From: JAANXG01 sp963731035
GTDB taxonomy: Bacteria > Pseudomonadota > Gammaproteobacteria > Arenicellales > JAANXG01
Direction of reading: 5' to 3'
Assembly (NCBI GenBank): GCA_963731035.1
Contig: CAVSUY010000028.1
Location: 124,001-188,000, forward strand
Length of the DNA stretch: 64,000 nucleotides
This document shows positions 1-9,002 of the stretch, piece by piece; the first letter of the stretch is position 1; every line of letters begins with the position of its first letter. The notes under the pieces are model-generated. The model ran no database searches. It saw nothing but the letters and a program-made list of their open reading frames with translations, and was not told the DNA's origin. The translations under genes and the position numbers were made by a program.

Positions 1-199
1 CGGTGCCGCGCGAGTGATTGGTGAGTCCGCGGCTCGGGAGGACTGTGACCGGTGCGCCGGCCGGCGGCTCGCCTTGCCACTCCCGGGCATAGATATCGAC
101 TGCGTGGCCCCGGCCCACGGCCTCGTCGGCGATGCGCAGCATGTCCCGGGCCAGGCCGCTGTAGGGAAAGTACTTGAACAGGCAGAATGCCAGCCGCAT
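1..199 (-). CDS. waaG: LPS core glycosyltransferase WaaG, N-terminal fragment
   Basis: Only the first 66 residues are inside the window; the gene runs off the left edge. The N-terminus MRLAFCLFKYFPY followed by SGLARDM is the hallmark of GT4-family lipopolysaccharide glucosyltransferase I, whose Gly-rich loop lies beside the nucleotide-sugar site. By family, it adds the first hexose to heptose II of the LPS inner core at the cytoplasmic face of the inner membrane. It is the last visible member of a minus-strand block with waaF and waaC, the order known from many gammaproteobacteria, which supports the call. The 182 bp between galE and this ATG show no further gene. Confidence 0.85.
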   Translation of the reverse strand, partial: MRLAFCLFKYFPYSGLARDMLRIADEAVGRGHAVDIYAREWQGEPPAGAPVTVLPSRGLTNHSRGT

Positions 200-381
200 G
201 CTAGTGTCCCCCGTCCCCGTTAACGGCCCCTTTCCGGGCCGCCCGAAGGGAGCGCGCCCGAGCCGCCACTGCGGCGTTGCTCTCCTTGTGATGGGCTGGG
301 CCATTCACTGCGGAGCGCCCCTTGCATTGCCGGCTCAGATGCTCTCTGAATGGGTCAATATCAGGGACGGGGTACACCAGA

Positions 382-1407
382 TCATCCGGCGTGCGAAGTC
401 CGGTCCGACAGCTTCCGCTCCCATTCATAGGCCGTGCGGCAAATCAGCTCCAGGTCGTCGTACAGCGGCGACCAGCTGAGCTGCCGGCGAATGAGACTGC
501 TGTCGGCCACCACTTCGGCTGCATCGCCTGGCCTTCGGTCTGTTTCCGTAACCGGGAACGACACGCCACTCACCTGGCGCACCGTGTCCACGACCGCTCG
601 CACGCTGAAGCCGCGTCCGTAACCGCAGTTGAAGGTGGCCGACGCGCCGCCTTCCAGCAGAGACTTCAGTCCCAGCACGTGGGCCGCGGCCAGGTCCTCC
701 ACGTGGATGTAGTCGCGGATGCAGGTGCCGTCCGCGGTCGGATAGTCGGTGCCGTAGATTTCAATGCCGGGCCGCTTGCCGCAGGCGGCTTCGCAGGCCA
801 CCTTGATGAGGTGGGTCGCTTCGGGCGTGGCCTGGCCGAGGGCCCCGTCCAGCGACGCCCCCGCGACGTTGAAATAGCGCAGCGCCAGATAGCGGAACTC
901 GTCCTCGCCCCGGTTGATCTCGCTGGCGTGCGCCACGTCGGCCAGGGTCCATTCAGTGATCAGCTTGCTGCGCCCGTATGGATTGATGGGGGTGGTCGGG
1001 GTCTGCTCGGTAACGGGCACGCTGCCCGGCTGGCCGTAGACCGCGGCGCTGGAGGAGAACAGAAAGCATCGCACCCCGTTCTGCCGGCACGCCTGTATGA
1101 GGTTGGTGGAGGCGATGGGATTGTTGCGGTAGTACTTGATGGGTTTGGTGACCGATTCCGGCACCACGGTGTAGCCGGCGAAATGGACCACGGCCTCCAC
1201 CGGCGCGTGGGCGCGCAGCAGCCCGGACATGGCATCGCCGTCCCCGGCGTCCAGCTCGAAGAACCGTGCCCGCGGATCCACCGCCCAGGAATGTCCCGAG
1301 TACAGGTCGTCCACTACCAGCACGTCGAAGCCGGCCTGGACCAATTGCCTCGTCGTGTGGGAGCCGATGTAGCCCGCGCCGCCGGTCACCAGAACAGTGG
1401 CCGTCAT
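382..1407 (-). CDS. galE: UDP-glucose 4-epimerase GalE
   Basis: 341-residue extended short-chain dehydrogenase that interconverts UDP-glucose and UDP-galactose using bound NAD. The Rossmann motif GGAGYIG is at residues 9-15. The catalytic triad region has SSSAAVYG (about 118-125) and Y144-x3-K148. The ATG at 1407 is preferred over an upstream in-frame ATG because it gives the family's usual start just ahead of VLVTGGAGYIG and overlaps the waaC stop as ATGA, implying translational coupling. In the LPS block it probably supplies UDP-galactose for core or O-antigen sugars. Its placement between waaC and waaG is a lineage-specific addition to the usual gene order. Confidence 0.93.
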   Translation of the reverse strand: MTATVLVTGGAGYIGSHTTRQLVQAGFDVLVVDDLYSGHSWAVDPRARFFELDAGDGDAMSGLLRAHAPVEAVVHFAGYTVVPESVTKPIKYYRNNPIASTNLIQACRQNGVRCFLFSSSAAVYGQPGSVPVTEQTPTTPINPYGRSKLITEWTLADVAHASEINRGEDEFRYLALRYFNVAGASLDGALGQATPEATHLIKVACEAACGKRPGIEIYGTDYPTADGTCIRDYIHVEDLAAAHVLGLKSLLEGGASATFNCGYGRGFSVRAVVDTVRQVSGVSFPVTETDRRPGDAAEVVADSSLIRRQLSWSPLYDDLELICRTAYEWERKLSDRTSHAG

Positions 1408-2441
1408 AGTGATCGTTCGCGTGAGTGGATGAGCTCCCGGAGTGTACCCCACACCCGCTCCGGGGGCACCGTGGCGTAGCAGTCGGGATGGATCTGGCCA
1501 CGGTCAGCGAAGCGGCAGTGCCGCTTCAGGCACGGCGCGCACTCGAAGTCCGCACGCAGCTGCGCCTGCCCGGGACCGCGCGTCCCCGTCAGGTCAGGGT
1601 TGGTGGCGCCGTAAATGGAAACGCCGGGTGTGCCCACCGCCGCAGCCAGGTGCCCCGGACCGGAATCCACCGATGCCACGGCGCGGGCGCCATGCAGCAG
1701 CCGCGCCAGCTCGCCGATTGACGGCGACGCTGCCACCGAGACGTTGTCCACACCGTCACAGATCTTCAGCGCCGCGTCATACTCCGCGGGCGTACCGGAC
1801 AGCACCTCGATCCGCCAGCCGTCGCCCGCCGCGGTCCGCGCCAGCTCCCGCCAGTGGTGGGCGGGCCAGCGCTTGCTGGGCCAGGTGGTGCCGGGGATGA
1901 AGACCAGGTACGGCGCGCCGCCGGCCGGCGCCGCGCGTCCGGCGCCGGGGACGCGCAGCCCGTATTCCATGGTGTCGGGAACCGTATAGCTCAACGCGGT
2001 GGAGAACAGCTCGCGGTTGCGGTCGATGGCGTGCCGTCGGGGCGCCAGCGGCACCGTCTCGTCGTAGAGCCGGGACGCCAGGGGCTCCCGGCCGCTGCGC
2101 GCGTTCGGTCCGACCCGCCAGCCGCGCGCAAGCCGCGTGAGCACCGCGCTCTTTAAGAGGCCCTGGGCGTCCAGCACCAGGTCGTAGTGCTCGCGCCGCA
2201 GGCGCCGGAGAGATCGGCGGACCGCCGGAATGTGCTGCAGCCAGGGGGCACGGCGCCAACCCCGCAGCGATACCGTGATCACGTCCCGCACCGCCGGATG
2301 CCATGCCGGCAGTTCGGCATAGGATTCCTCCACCAGCCAGTCGCAGACCAGGCCGTCCACCCGTTGCATGGCATCGGTCAGCGCCGGAAAGGCGTGCACG
2401 ATGTCACCGAGGGAGCTGGTCTTGACCAGGAGAAGCTTCAT
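1404..2441 (-). CDS. waaC: LPS heptosyltransferase I (WaaC)
   Basis: 345-residue GT9 glycosyltransferase that transfers the first L-glycero-D-manno-heptose from ADP-heptose onto Kdo2-lipid A. The N-terminus KTSSLGDIVHAFPAL contains the catalytic Asp (D13). The second GT9 signature, VDSGPGHLAAAVGTPG followed by SIYG, is near residue 260. The start at 2441 begins MKLLLVKTSSLGD and overlaps the waaF stop by four bases (ATGA). The 3' end overlaps galE in the same way, so waaF-waaC-galE form a tightly coupled operon. The candidate start further upstream lies inside waaF and adds a Pro/Arg-rich tail that does not fit the family. Confidence 0.93.
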   Translation of the reverse strand: MKLLLVKTSSLGDIVHAFPALTDAMQRVDGLVCDWLVEESYAELPAWHPAVRDVITVSLRGWRRAPWLQHIPAVRRSLRRLRREHYDLVLDAQGLLKSAVLTRLARGWRVGPNARSGREPLASRLYDETVPLAPRRHAIDRNRELFSTALSYTVPDTMEYGLRVPGAGRAAPAGGAPYLVFIPGTTWPSKRWPAHHWRELARTAAGDGWRIEVLSGTPAEYDAALKICDGVDNVSVAASPSIGELARLLHGARAVASVDSGPGHLAAAVGTPGVSIYGATNPDLTGTRGPGQAQLRADFECAPCLKRHCRFADRGQIHPDCYATVPPERVWGTLRELIHSRERSL

Positions 2442-3481
2442 GCCGCCGCCAGCAGCCGTGTCGAGGCGTCGATCACCCGGGAGGGAGCGAGGCCCCGCAG
2501 GCACGCGAGGTGGTCCGCCCCGGCCAGGGGGCATTCCCTGCGAAAACAGGGACTACAGGAGAGGTCGTCACGGCGTACGATCTCGGCGCGCGGACCGAGC
2601 GGCGGCGTGTGCTCCGGGTCGGTGGATCCGAATACTGCCACCACGGGACGGCCGAGGGCTGCAGCGACGTGCATCAGCCCCGAGTCATTGGTTACCACCA
2701 GTGCCGCAGCGGACAGCAGGTCGATGACCTCGGGCAGGGTGGTGCGGCCGGCGAGGACCCGGCAGCGAGCGCCGCACAAGCGGTCGATCTCGCGTGCACC
2801 CTGCAGGTCCCTTTCCGACCCAAGCAGCCACACCGCATAGCCGAGCTCGAGGTAATGTCGGGCGACGTCCGCGAAATGCGATTCCGGCCACTGCTTGGCG
2901 GGCCCGAACTCGGCACCCGGACACAGGGCAAGCACCGGCCGCTCCCGGTCGAGCCCCAGGTTCTCCATGGCCGACCGCAGGGACGACTCGCCGGCCTCGA
3001 GCGCCGGCGGCGGAATATCGGCCTGGGCCATGGGCGCTTCGCCCGACTCCTGGAGCAGGGCGATGTAGCGCTGGGCCATCAGGGGCATGACGGTCCGGTC
3101 CAGGCGCCGGGGGTCGTTGATGAGTCCGTAGCGAAGCTCGCCGGTGAAGCCGGTGCGCCGCGGGATACCGGCCAGGAATGGCACCAGGGCCGACTTCCAC
3201 GAGTTGGGAAGAACGAAGGCGCGCGCGTAGCGTCGTGGCTTGAGCGCGCGGGCGACGTCGAGGCGGCGCCCGAGATGCAGTTGCCCGTGCTCGAATGGCG
3301 CGGCGATGGCTTCGTCGACGCCGGACATGCGTGCCAGCAGGGGCTGGGTCCAGGCCGGCGCCAGAACGTCCAACGGCAGGGCCAGTCGGGTGTGGATGAG
3401 TTGAATCAGGCTGTGGGCGACGACCATGTCGCCGACCCAGGCCGGTCCCACCACCAGGATCCTCGAGCGGGCCGGACTCAC
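2438..3481 (-). CDS. waaF: LPS heptosyltransferase II (WaaF)
   Basis: 347-residue GT9 enzyme that adds the second heptose to the LPS inner core. Visible signatures are VVGPAWVGDMVVAHSL near the N-terminus and NDSGLMHVAAALGRP followed by VFGSTDP near residue 260. Translation begins at GTG (3481) with MSPARSRILVVGPAWVGD; no better ATG lies between this codon and the conserved motif. It follows ilvE after 40 bp and overlaps waaC by ATGA. The order ilvE-waaF-waaC matches the well known gammaproteobacterial arrangement. Confidence 0.93.
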   Translation of the reverse strand: MSPARSRILVVGPAWVGDMVVAHSLIQLIHTRLALPLDVLAPAWTQPLLARMSGVDEAIAAPFEHGQLHLGRRLDVARALKPRRYARAFVLPNSWKSALVPFLAGIPRRTGFTGELRYGLINDPRRLDRTVMPLMAQRYIALLQESGEAPMAQADIPPPALEAGESSLRSAMENLGLDRERPVLALCPGAEFGPAKQWPESHFADVARHYLELGYAVWLLGSERDLQGAREIDRLCGARCRVLAGRTTLPEVIDLLSAAALVVTNDSGLMHVAAALGRPVVAVFGSTDPEHTPPLGPRAEIVRRDDLSCSPCFRRECPLAGADHLACLRGLAPSRVIDASTRLLAAA

Positions 3482-3521
3482 GCCGTTGTCCCTGCCCGCC
3501 GGCGAGCCTCGACGCGTGCCG

Positions 3522-4442
3522 CTACACGTATACCAGCCACTCCGGGTGTTCTTCCCGCCGGCCCTTCACCTGGTCGAAGTACAGCGACTGTACCTTTTCG
3601 GTGATGGGACCGCGCTGTCCCTCGCCGATGGCGCGCCCGTCCAGCTCCCGGATCGGCGTGATCTCGGCGGCGGTGCCGCAGAAGAACGCCTCGTCGGCGA
3701 CGTAGACCTCGTCGCGGGTGATGCGCTTCTCGTGCACCGCCAGGCCGAGCTCCGCGAGGAGCGCCACCACCGTGTCACGGGTGATGCCTTCCAGGGCGCT
3801 GGTCAGCTCCGGGGTCAGTACTTTGCCGTCACGGATGATGAAAATGTTCTCGCCGCTGCCCTCGGCGACGTAGCCTTCGGTGTCCAGCAGCAGGGCCTCA
3901 TCGCAGCCCGCGGACAGCGCCTCCTCCAGGGCCAGAATGGAGTTGTAGTAGTGGCCGTTTGCCTTGGCCTTGCACATGGTGCTGTTGACATGGTGCCGGC
4001 TGAAGGAGGAGGTCTTGACGCGGATGCCCCTGGTGAGCCCCTCGTCCCCCAGGTACGCGCCCCATTCCCAGGAAGCGATTGCCACGTGAGACTTCAGGTT
4101 GCGCGCATGCAGGCCCATTCCCTCGGAGCCCCAGTACGCGAGCGGACGGATGTAGGCCTCGCTCAACCCGTTCTCGCGTACGACGGTTTTCTGGGCCTCG
4201 TTCAAGGTGTCCTTGTCGAAGGGAAGCTTCATGCCCATGATGCGCGCCGAGCGGAAGAAGCGGTCGGTGTGGTCGGTCAAGCGGAAGATCGCGGTGCCCT
4301 GGTCCGTTCGGTAGGCCCGTACGCCCTCGAATACGCCCACGCCGTAGTGCAGGGTGTGGGTGAGGACGTGCACGTTCGCCTCCCGCCAGGGCACTAGCTC
4401 GCCGTCCATCCAGATGACGCCGTCGCGATCCGCAAATGACAT
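3522..4442 (-). CDS. ilvE: branched-chain amino acid aminotransferase IlvE
   Basis: 306-residue class IV PLP-dependent aminotransferase that performs the last step of Leu, Ile and Val synthesis. It contains HTLHYGVGVFEGVRAY (29-44), the PLP lysine in AKANGHYYNS (K160), and the cofactor-phosphate region AEGSGENIF (193-201). These positions match E. coli IlvE closely. The ATG at 4442 is preceded on the minus strand by AGGAGAAAGTACACC, giving a good ribosome binding site. It sits between glnE and waaF and may be cotranscribed with either. Confidence 0.94.
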   Translation of the reverse strand: MSFADRDGVIWMDGELVPWREANVHVLTHTLHYGVGVFEGVRAYRTDQGTAIFRLTDHTDRFFRSARIMGMKLPFDKDTLNEAQKTVVRENGLSEAYIRPLAYWGSEGMGLHARNLKSHVAIASWEWGAYLGDEGLTRGIRVKTSSFSRHHVNSTMCKAKANGHYYNSILALEEALSAGCDEALLLDTEGYVAEGSGENIFIIRDGKVLTPELTSALEGITRDTVVALLAELGLAVHEKRITRDEVYVADEAFFCGTAAEITPIRELDGRAIGEGQRGPITEKVQSLYFDQVKGRREEHPEWLVYV

Positions 4443-4499
4443 GGTGTACTTTCTCCTGTGGACTCAAGAGTGGGACATGCCGGAGTGGACATGCCCGGG

Positions 4500-7372
4500 T
4501 TAATCGAATAGCCGGCTCCAGATTTCCGATACCTGACGCCGTTCCTCTTTCAACAGGTCATTATCGATCAACGGCTCCTGCTCCGCCAGCTTGTGGCCGT
4601 GGTCGACGTCGAGGTATTGCTGGTAGGCCGCCCTCAGCAGCGAGGCATCGTCCTCGTCGATAAGCTTCAGCCCGGCAGCCAGGCCGAGGAGCTCGAGAGT
4701 ATTGCGCGGCCCGGCCAGTGCGCGATGCTGGTGCGCGTACCGAAGTACGTAATATTGAACTATGAACTCGATGTCAATGATTCCACCGGGACCTTGCTTG
4801 AGGTCGAGGGCGTCGCCGGTGCTGCGGTCGTTGGCCGAGCGCATCCTGGCCCGCATCTGCACGACGTCTTCCCGCAGCTTGCCGGGATCCCGCGCCGTAC
4901 AGATCACCTCCTGGCGGATTTCCTCGAACGCGTCCACGAGGTCGGGCGGTCCGCTGACCATACGGGCGCGGACCAGGGCCTGATGCTCCCAGGTCCAGGC
5001 GCGTTCCGCCTGGTAGCTCTTGAAGGCGGTCAGGGAAGTCACCAGGGGGCCCGACCCGCCGCTGGGTCGCAACCGGTAGTCGATCTCATAAAGGACCCCG
5101 GAAGGCGTGCGGGTGGTGATGACATGGGTGATCCGCTGCCCCAGCCTGGCGAAGTACTGGTCGTTGCTCACCGAGCGTTTGCCTCCCGAAGTGGCTGCCA
5201 TCGGGTCGCAGCCGTGGTGCATGAACACCAGGTCCACGTCCGAGTTGTAGCCCAGCTCGCGGCTGCCGAGCTTGCCGTAGCCGACGATGCCGAAGGCCAC
5301 CTGCCCGTCCGGGTCGGATGCAGTGGGTGCGCCGAGGCTTGCCGCGAGCTCCCGGCGGCAGTACGCGGCGACCGCGTCGAGCAGCTTCTCCGCCACCCGG
5401 CACAAGCGCTCGGCCACCCGGGGGCGGTCGATGACGCCGAATATGTCGGCGGCGGCGATGCGCAGCGCCTGGGCGTGGTGGATCTCCCGGAAGGCTTCCA
5501 TGTGCCCTTCGATGTCGGCGTCGTCGAGCGGTTGGAGGCGGTGCTCGATCTCTTCGACGAGCTGGTGCTCGAATGACTCGTCGCTGTCGGTGATCGGGCC
5601 GAGCAGCTCCTCCAGCAGCAGCGGATAGCGACTGATCCAGTTGCTGACCCAGGCGCTGGCGGCGCACAGCCGCACGAGCTGCTCCAGTGCCTGTGGGTTC
5701 TCCAGCAAAAGGATGAGGTAGGTGGAGCGCCGCCCCACCGATTCGACGAAATGAATCAGCCGCGACAGGGTCTGGTGAGGACTGCCGGTTTGCCCGGCGA
5801 GCTGGATCAAGACCGGCATGAGGCGGTCGAGGCGCTCGCGCCCGACATTGGAGTGCGCGTGGTAGGACTTGCCCTGGCGCAGTCTCAGGATCAGCTCGAG
5901 CGTGACTTCCGGTTCCTGGTAGCCCGCCTGTCCCAGCAGCGGCACCGCGGTCCCGGGATCGATGCGCGCCGACCACACATCCGCGAGGGTTTCCAGCGTA
6001 TCGCCCGGCGGGGGTTTCTCGCTGAGTATGCGCTGGAAGGTTTCATGCACCTGTTTCTTGACGTCGGCCAGGGATGCCTGCAGGGCGGTCCAGTCCTGCT
6101 CTCCCATGGCCAGCGCTATCCGCGCCCGGTCCACTTCTCCCTTGGGCAGGACGTGTATTTGCTCGTCACTCAGCATCTGCAGCCGGTGCTCCAGGTTGCG
6201 CAGGAACCGGTAGCTCTTCTCCAGCGCGGTTACGGTGGCGGGGTCCAGAGCGTCAATCCGGCCCAGCTCCCGGAGCGCCGGATGGATCCGGTTGGTCTGT
6301 AGGCGCACGTCACGGCCGCCGCGAATGAGCTGCAGGCTCTGGACGATGAACTCGATCTCGCGGATGCCGCCGCGGCCGAGCTTGATGTCTCCTTCGCCGT
6401 GCTTGCGCTGCACCTCGCGGTCGATCATCTGTTTCATGTCCCGGATCGCCTGGATGGCGCCGTAGTCCAGGTACTTGCGGTAGACGAACGGGCGGAGCTG
6501 CTCCAGCAGTCGACGACCGCCGTCGACGTCGCCCGCCACCGGCCGGGCCTTGACCAGGGCGTAGCGCTCCCAGTCGCGGCCGTGCACCTGGTAGTACTGG
6601 ACCGTGGCGTCGAAGGACAGGACCAGGGGGCCGCTGTCCCCGTTGGGGCGCAGGCGCATGTCCACGCGGAACACATAGCCGTCCTCGGTGAGGTGCTCCA
6701 AAGCACGAATCAAGCGCACGGCGAGCTTACGGAAGAATTCGTGATTCGAAAGAGACCGCTTCGCATCGGTATCGCCGTCGGCGCGGTAGGCGAAGATCAA
6801 ATCGATATCCGAGGAGAAGTTCAGCTCGCGGCCGCCGAGCTTGCCCAGGCCCAGGACGCTCATCGCCACCGCCTTGCCATTCTCGTCGCGGGGCGTTCCG
6901 CGACTGCTCGCAGGCGAGCCCGTAGACGGATATCCAGGGCGAGCTGCAGGCTGGCGTCGGCCAGCTCGGACATCACCGCCATGACCTCGTCGAGGTCCGC
7001 CCAACCGGCCAGGTCGCGCCAGGCGATGCGCACAGCCTCGCGCCGGCGCAGCCGTCTCAAGGCCGCATACAGGTCTTCCTCGCTCTCGACATCCGCTGCG
7101 AGCGCCGCGACCCGCCGTGCGAGCTCATGCTCGCTGTAGGGTCGATCAAGGTCGCCGCTTTCCTGCAATTCCAGGAGGACGTCGGGGTGCAATGCGCAGG
7201 TGCGGGCGACGAATTCGCTGCACCCCCAGACCCGGGTCAGCGTGTCGAGGGTACCCCCTTCGGGGAGAGAGTGCGGTGCGTTGGTGCAGTACGTTTCCCA
7301 CTGCGCTTCCACCCAGCCGCGCAAGACGTTCGGGAGGACTGAGAAATCCGGTTCCGCAGCCGCGGCGCTCAT
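4500..7372 (-). CDS. glnE: glutamine synthetase adenylyltransferase/adenylyl-removase GlnE, with one frameshift
   Basis: Bifunctional regulator that adenylylates and deadenylylates glutamine synthetase in response to PII. The N-terminal 160 or so residues (MSAAAAEPDFSVLPNVLRGW onward, ATG at 7372) are in one frame. The rest, from GTPRDENGK onward, is in the next. The two nucleotidyltransferase modules are intact: GKLGGRELNFSSDIDLIF (about 6.8 kb) and GYGKLGSRELGYNSDVDLVF (about 5.25 kb). The total span equals about 957 codons minus one base, against roughly 950 in the family. Restoring one base in the 4-G run at 6890-6893 joins the frames as ERPRDENGK. A consensus error is more likely than a true null in this housekeeping gene. 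Confidence 0.88.
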
Positions 7373-7540
7373 CGCCCGCGCCCGGTGTGCGGGATGGGGT
7401 TGCGTGGCGGCATCATGCGTGAATGTTAACGCGAAAGCGCCGTGCGGATGCGCGGCGATTTCGGGTTCGATGCGCTGGAAGGCGCTTCCGTGGCAGAATG
7501 CTGCGCCAATGCCAACACGAGACCCGTGCGAGGAACTTCG

Positions 7541-8179
7541 ATGGAAGACCTTGTGAACCCCGAGGTGGAACAATACGCCGCCGAGCACTCGGCCGCGCCG
7601 GGCGACCTGCTCGACGAGCTCGAGCGCTATACCCGGGAGCATCTCGACTACCCGCAGATGATGGTCGGCCGTCTCGAGGCCGCCCTGCTGCGGATGCTGG
7701 TGAGGCTTACCGGCGCCCGCCGGATCCTGGAGATCGGCCTGTTCACCGGCTACTCGTCGCTGGCCATGGCCCAGGCCATGGAGGAGGGCGGCAGGATCAT
7801 AAGCTGCGAGCTGGAGGAAAAGCATGCCAGCGTCGCGCGCTCGTTCTTCGGGCGCAGTCCTGTCGGCGACCGCATCGAGATCCGCATGGGTCCCGCCATC
7901 GAATCCCTGGAAAGCATCGACGGTCCTTTCGACATGGCGTTCATCGACGCTGACAAGGAGAACTATCCGAACTACTACGACATGGTGCTGCCGAAGCTGC
8001 GCGCGGGCGGGCTGATGGTCGCCGACAACGTTCTGTGGTCCGGAAATGTCCTGAGCCCGCAGAAGGAGTCGGACCATGCCCTGGTGGTCTTCAACGACAA
8101 GGTCCACAACGATCCCGCCATGGAGCACGTGCTGCTCACCGTGCGCGATGGCGTGATGGTGGCGCGGAAGACGGGCTGA
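7541..8179 (+). CDS. class I SAM-dependent O-methyltransferase (CCoAOMT-like)
   Basis: 212-residue methyltransferase of the cation-dependent catechol/caffeoyl-CoA O-methyltransferase family. SAM motif I is EIGLFTGYSSLAMA (64-77). Metal ligands are predicted at D136-A-D138 and D162-N163 (VADNVLWSGNV). The ATG at 7541 was chosen because AGGA lies just upstream and because translation from here begins at the family's usual N-terminus; in-frame codons upstream run into the glnE promoter side. It is divergent from glnE. The natural acceptor is unknown: small catechols are typical for bacterial members, but nothing nearby identifies it. Confidence 0.85.
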   Translation: MEDLVNPEVEQYAAEHSAAPGDLLDELERYTREHLDYPQMMVGRLEAALLRMLVRLTGARRILEIGLFTGYSSLAMAQAMEEGGRIISCELEEKHASVARSFFGRSPVGDRIEIRMGPAIESLESIDGPFDMAFIDADKENYPNYYDMVLPKLRAGGLMVADNVLWSGNVLSPQKESDHALVVFNDKVHNDPAMEHVLLTVRDGVMVARKTG

Positions 8180-8200
8180 TCCGGCGTGCGGGCTCGGACT

Positions 8201-8282
8201 ATCGCGGCTGAAGCCGCTCCTACAATCCTTCGATTCGTCGCAATGCCGGGCTACGGATTGTAGGAGCGGCTTCAGCCGCGAT
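8201..8282. repeat. REP-type palindrome, perfect 28-bp arms
   Basis: Arms at 8201-8228 and 8255-8282 are exact reverse complements; the inner end reads GGATTGTAGGAGCGGCTTCA. The 26-bp spacer is unrelated. The element lies between an O-methyltransferase ending at 8179 and a convergent gene ending at 8282, so it could act as a bidirectional terminator. Related copies lie at 19673-19702 (half element) and 61682-61753 (imperfect full element). By structure this is a REP/BIME-like element of the kind mobilised by RAYT transposases; no RAYT gene is in the window. Confidence 0.85.
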
Positions 8283-8839
8283 CACGGTGAAGGCGGTCTC
8301 GACCCTTCGTCCCAACGCGATCCCGATTCGGCGTCTCGTCCGAGCTGGCCCGTCACCCACGCGACGACCGCATCAGGGTCCCGGGCGACGGCGGTGGCTT
8401 CGCCCGCGACGTATTCCATGAAGGCATCGCGGTTGCGGCCGTTGACCCCGGTCACCACCGGAATCCCGCGGGCGAACGCCTCGGCAATGATCACCCGCAG
8501 GCCGTTGCCCTCGGCCTCGTGCCGGCCGAACTTGTTGAGGATCAGCAGGTCCACCGGATCCGTCATGCCGCGGTCGACCTCGGCCACCGCCCGTTCCAGC
8601 GCCCCGGGATCCAGGCGGCAGCCTTTCGCGCCCGGGCCCAGCGACTGCGAAATGCGGATGACCGGCCCCTCGGGCAGAACCCGGACATCCATGTCACATC
8701 GGCCTTCCTGCTCGCAGTCGGTGTTCACCTGCACGACGCCGGCGACGCGCAGGCCTCGAGATCGCAGGCGCCGCGCCGCCTCGACCAGCACCCCGTCGGT
8801 GTCGCCGTGGCTCTCGGACATGATGTAGGCGATGTTCAT
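8282..8839 (-). CDS. DUF2478 family protein
   Basis: 185-residue soluble protein starting MNIAYIMSESHGDTDGVLVE. It resembles the DUF2478 family, which is often found near molybdenum transport or molybdoenzyme genes and has a P-loop-like nucleoside-triphosphatase flavour. Visible features are a VDLLILNKFGRHEAEG stretch and a GIPVVTGVNGRNRDAF segment, the usual conserved blocks. The reading frame ends inside the right arm of the palindrome at 8201-8282. No Mo-transport gene lies nearby, so its role here is open. The family call rests on my recognition of these blocks, not on a search. Confidence 0.7.
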   Translation of the reverse strand: MNIAYIMSESHGDTDGVLVEAARRLRSRGLRVAGVVQVNTDCEQEGRCDMDVRVLPEGPVIRISQSLGPGAKGCRLDPGALERAVAEVDRGMTDPVDLLILNKFGRHEAEGNGLRVIIAEAFARGIPVVTGVNGRNRDAFMEYVAGEATAVARDPDAVVAWVTGQLGRDAESGSRWDEGSRPPSP

Positions 8840-9002
8840 TGCGTGCAGTCCTGTCTGGATGACCCTGATGATACGACGGGCCCCGGCCGCGCGGCGTTGA
8901 CCTGGCTCAAGTGGGGAGGGTGGGCAAGCTCCACCATTCGGGGGAATCGACCCGCCTGCTTTTCCGGTACCATCGGGTCGTCATCTTCAACGGGAGCAGG
9001 CC

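Noticed and set aside
4593..5576. A 327-codon plus-strand frame inside glnE
   Set aside because: Antisense to conserved GlnE motifs; composition typical of a shadow frame.
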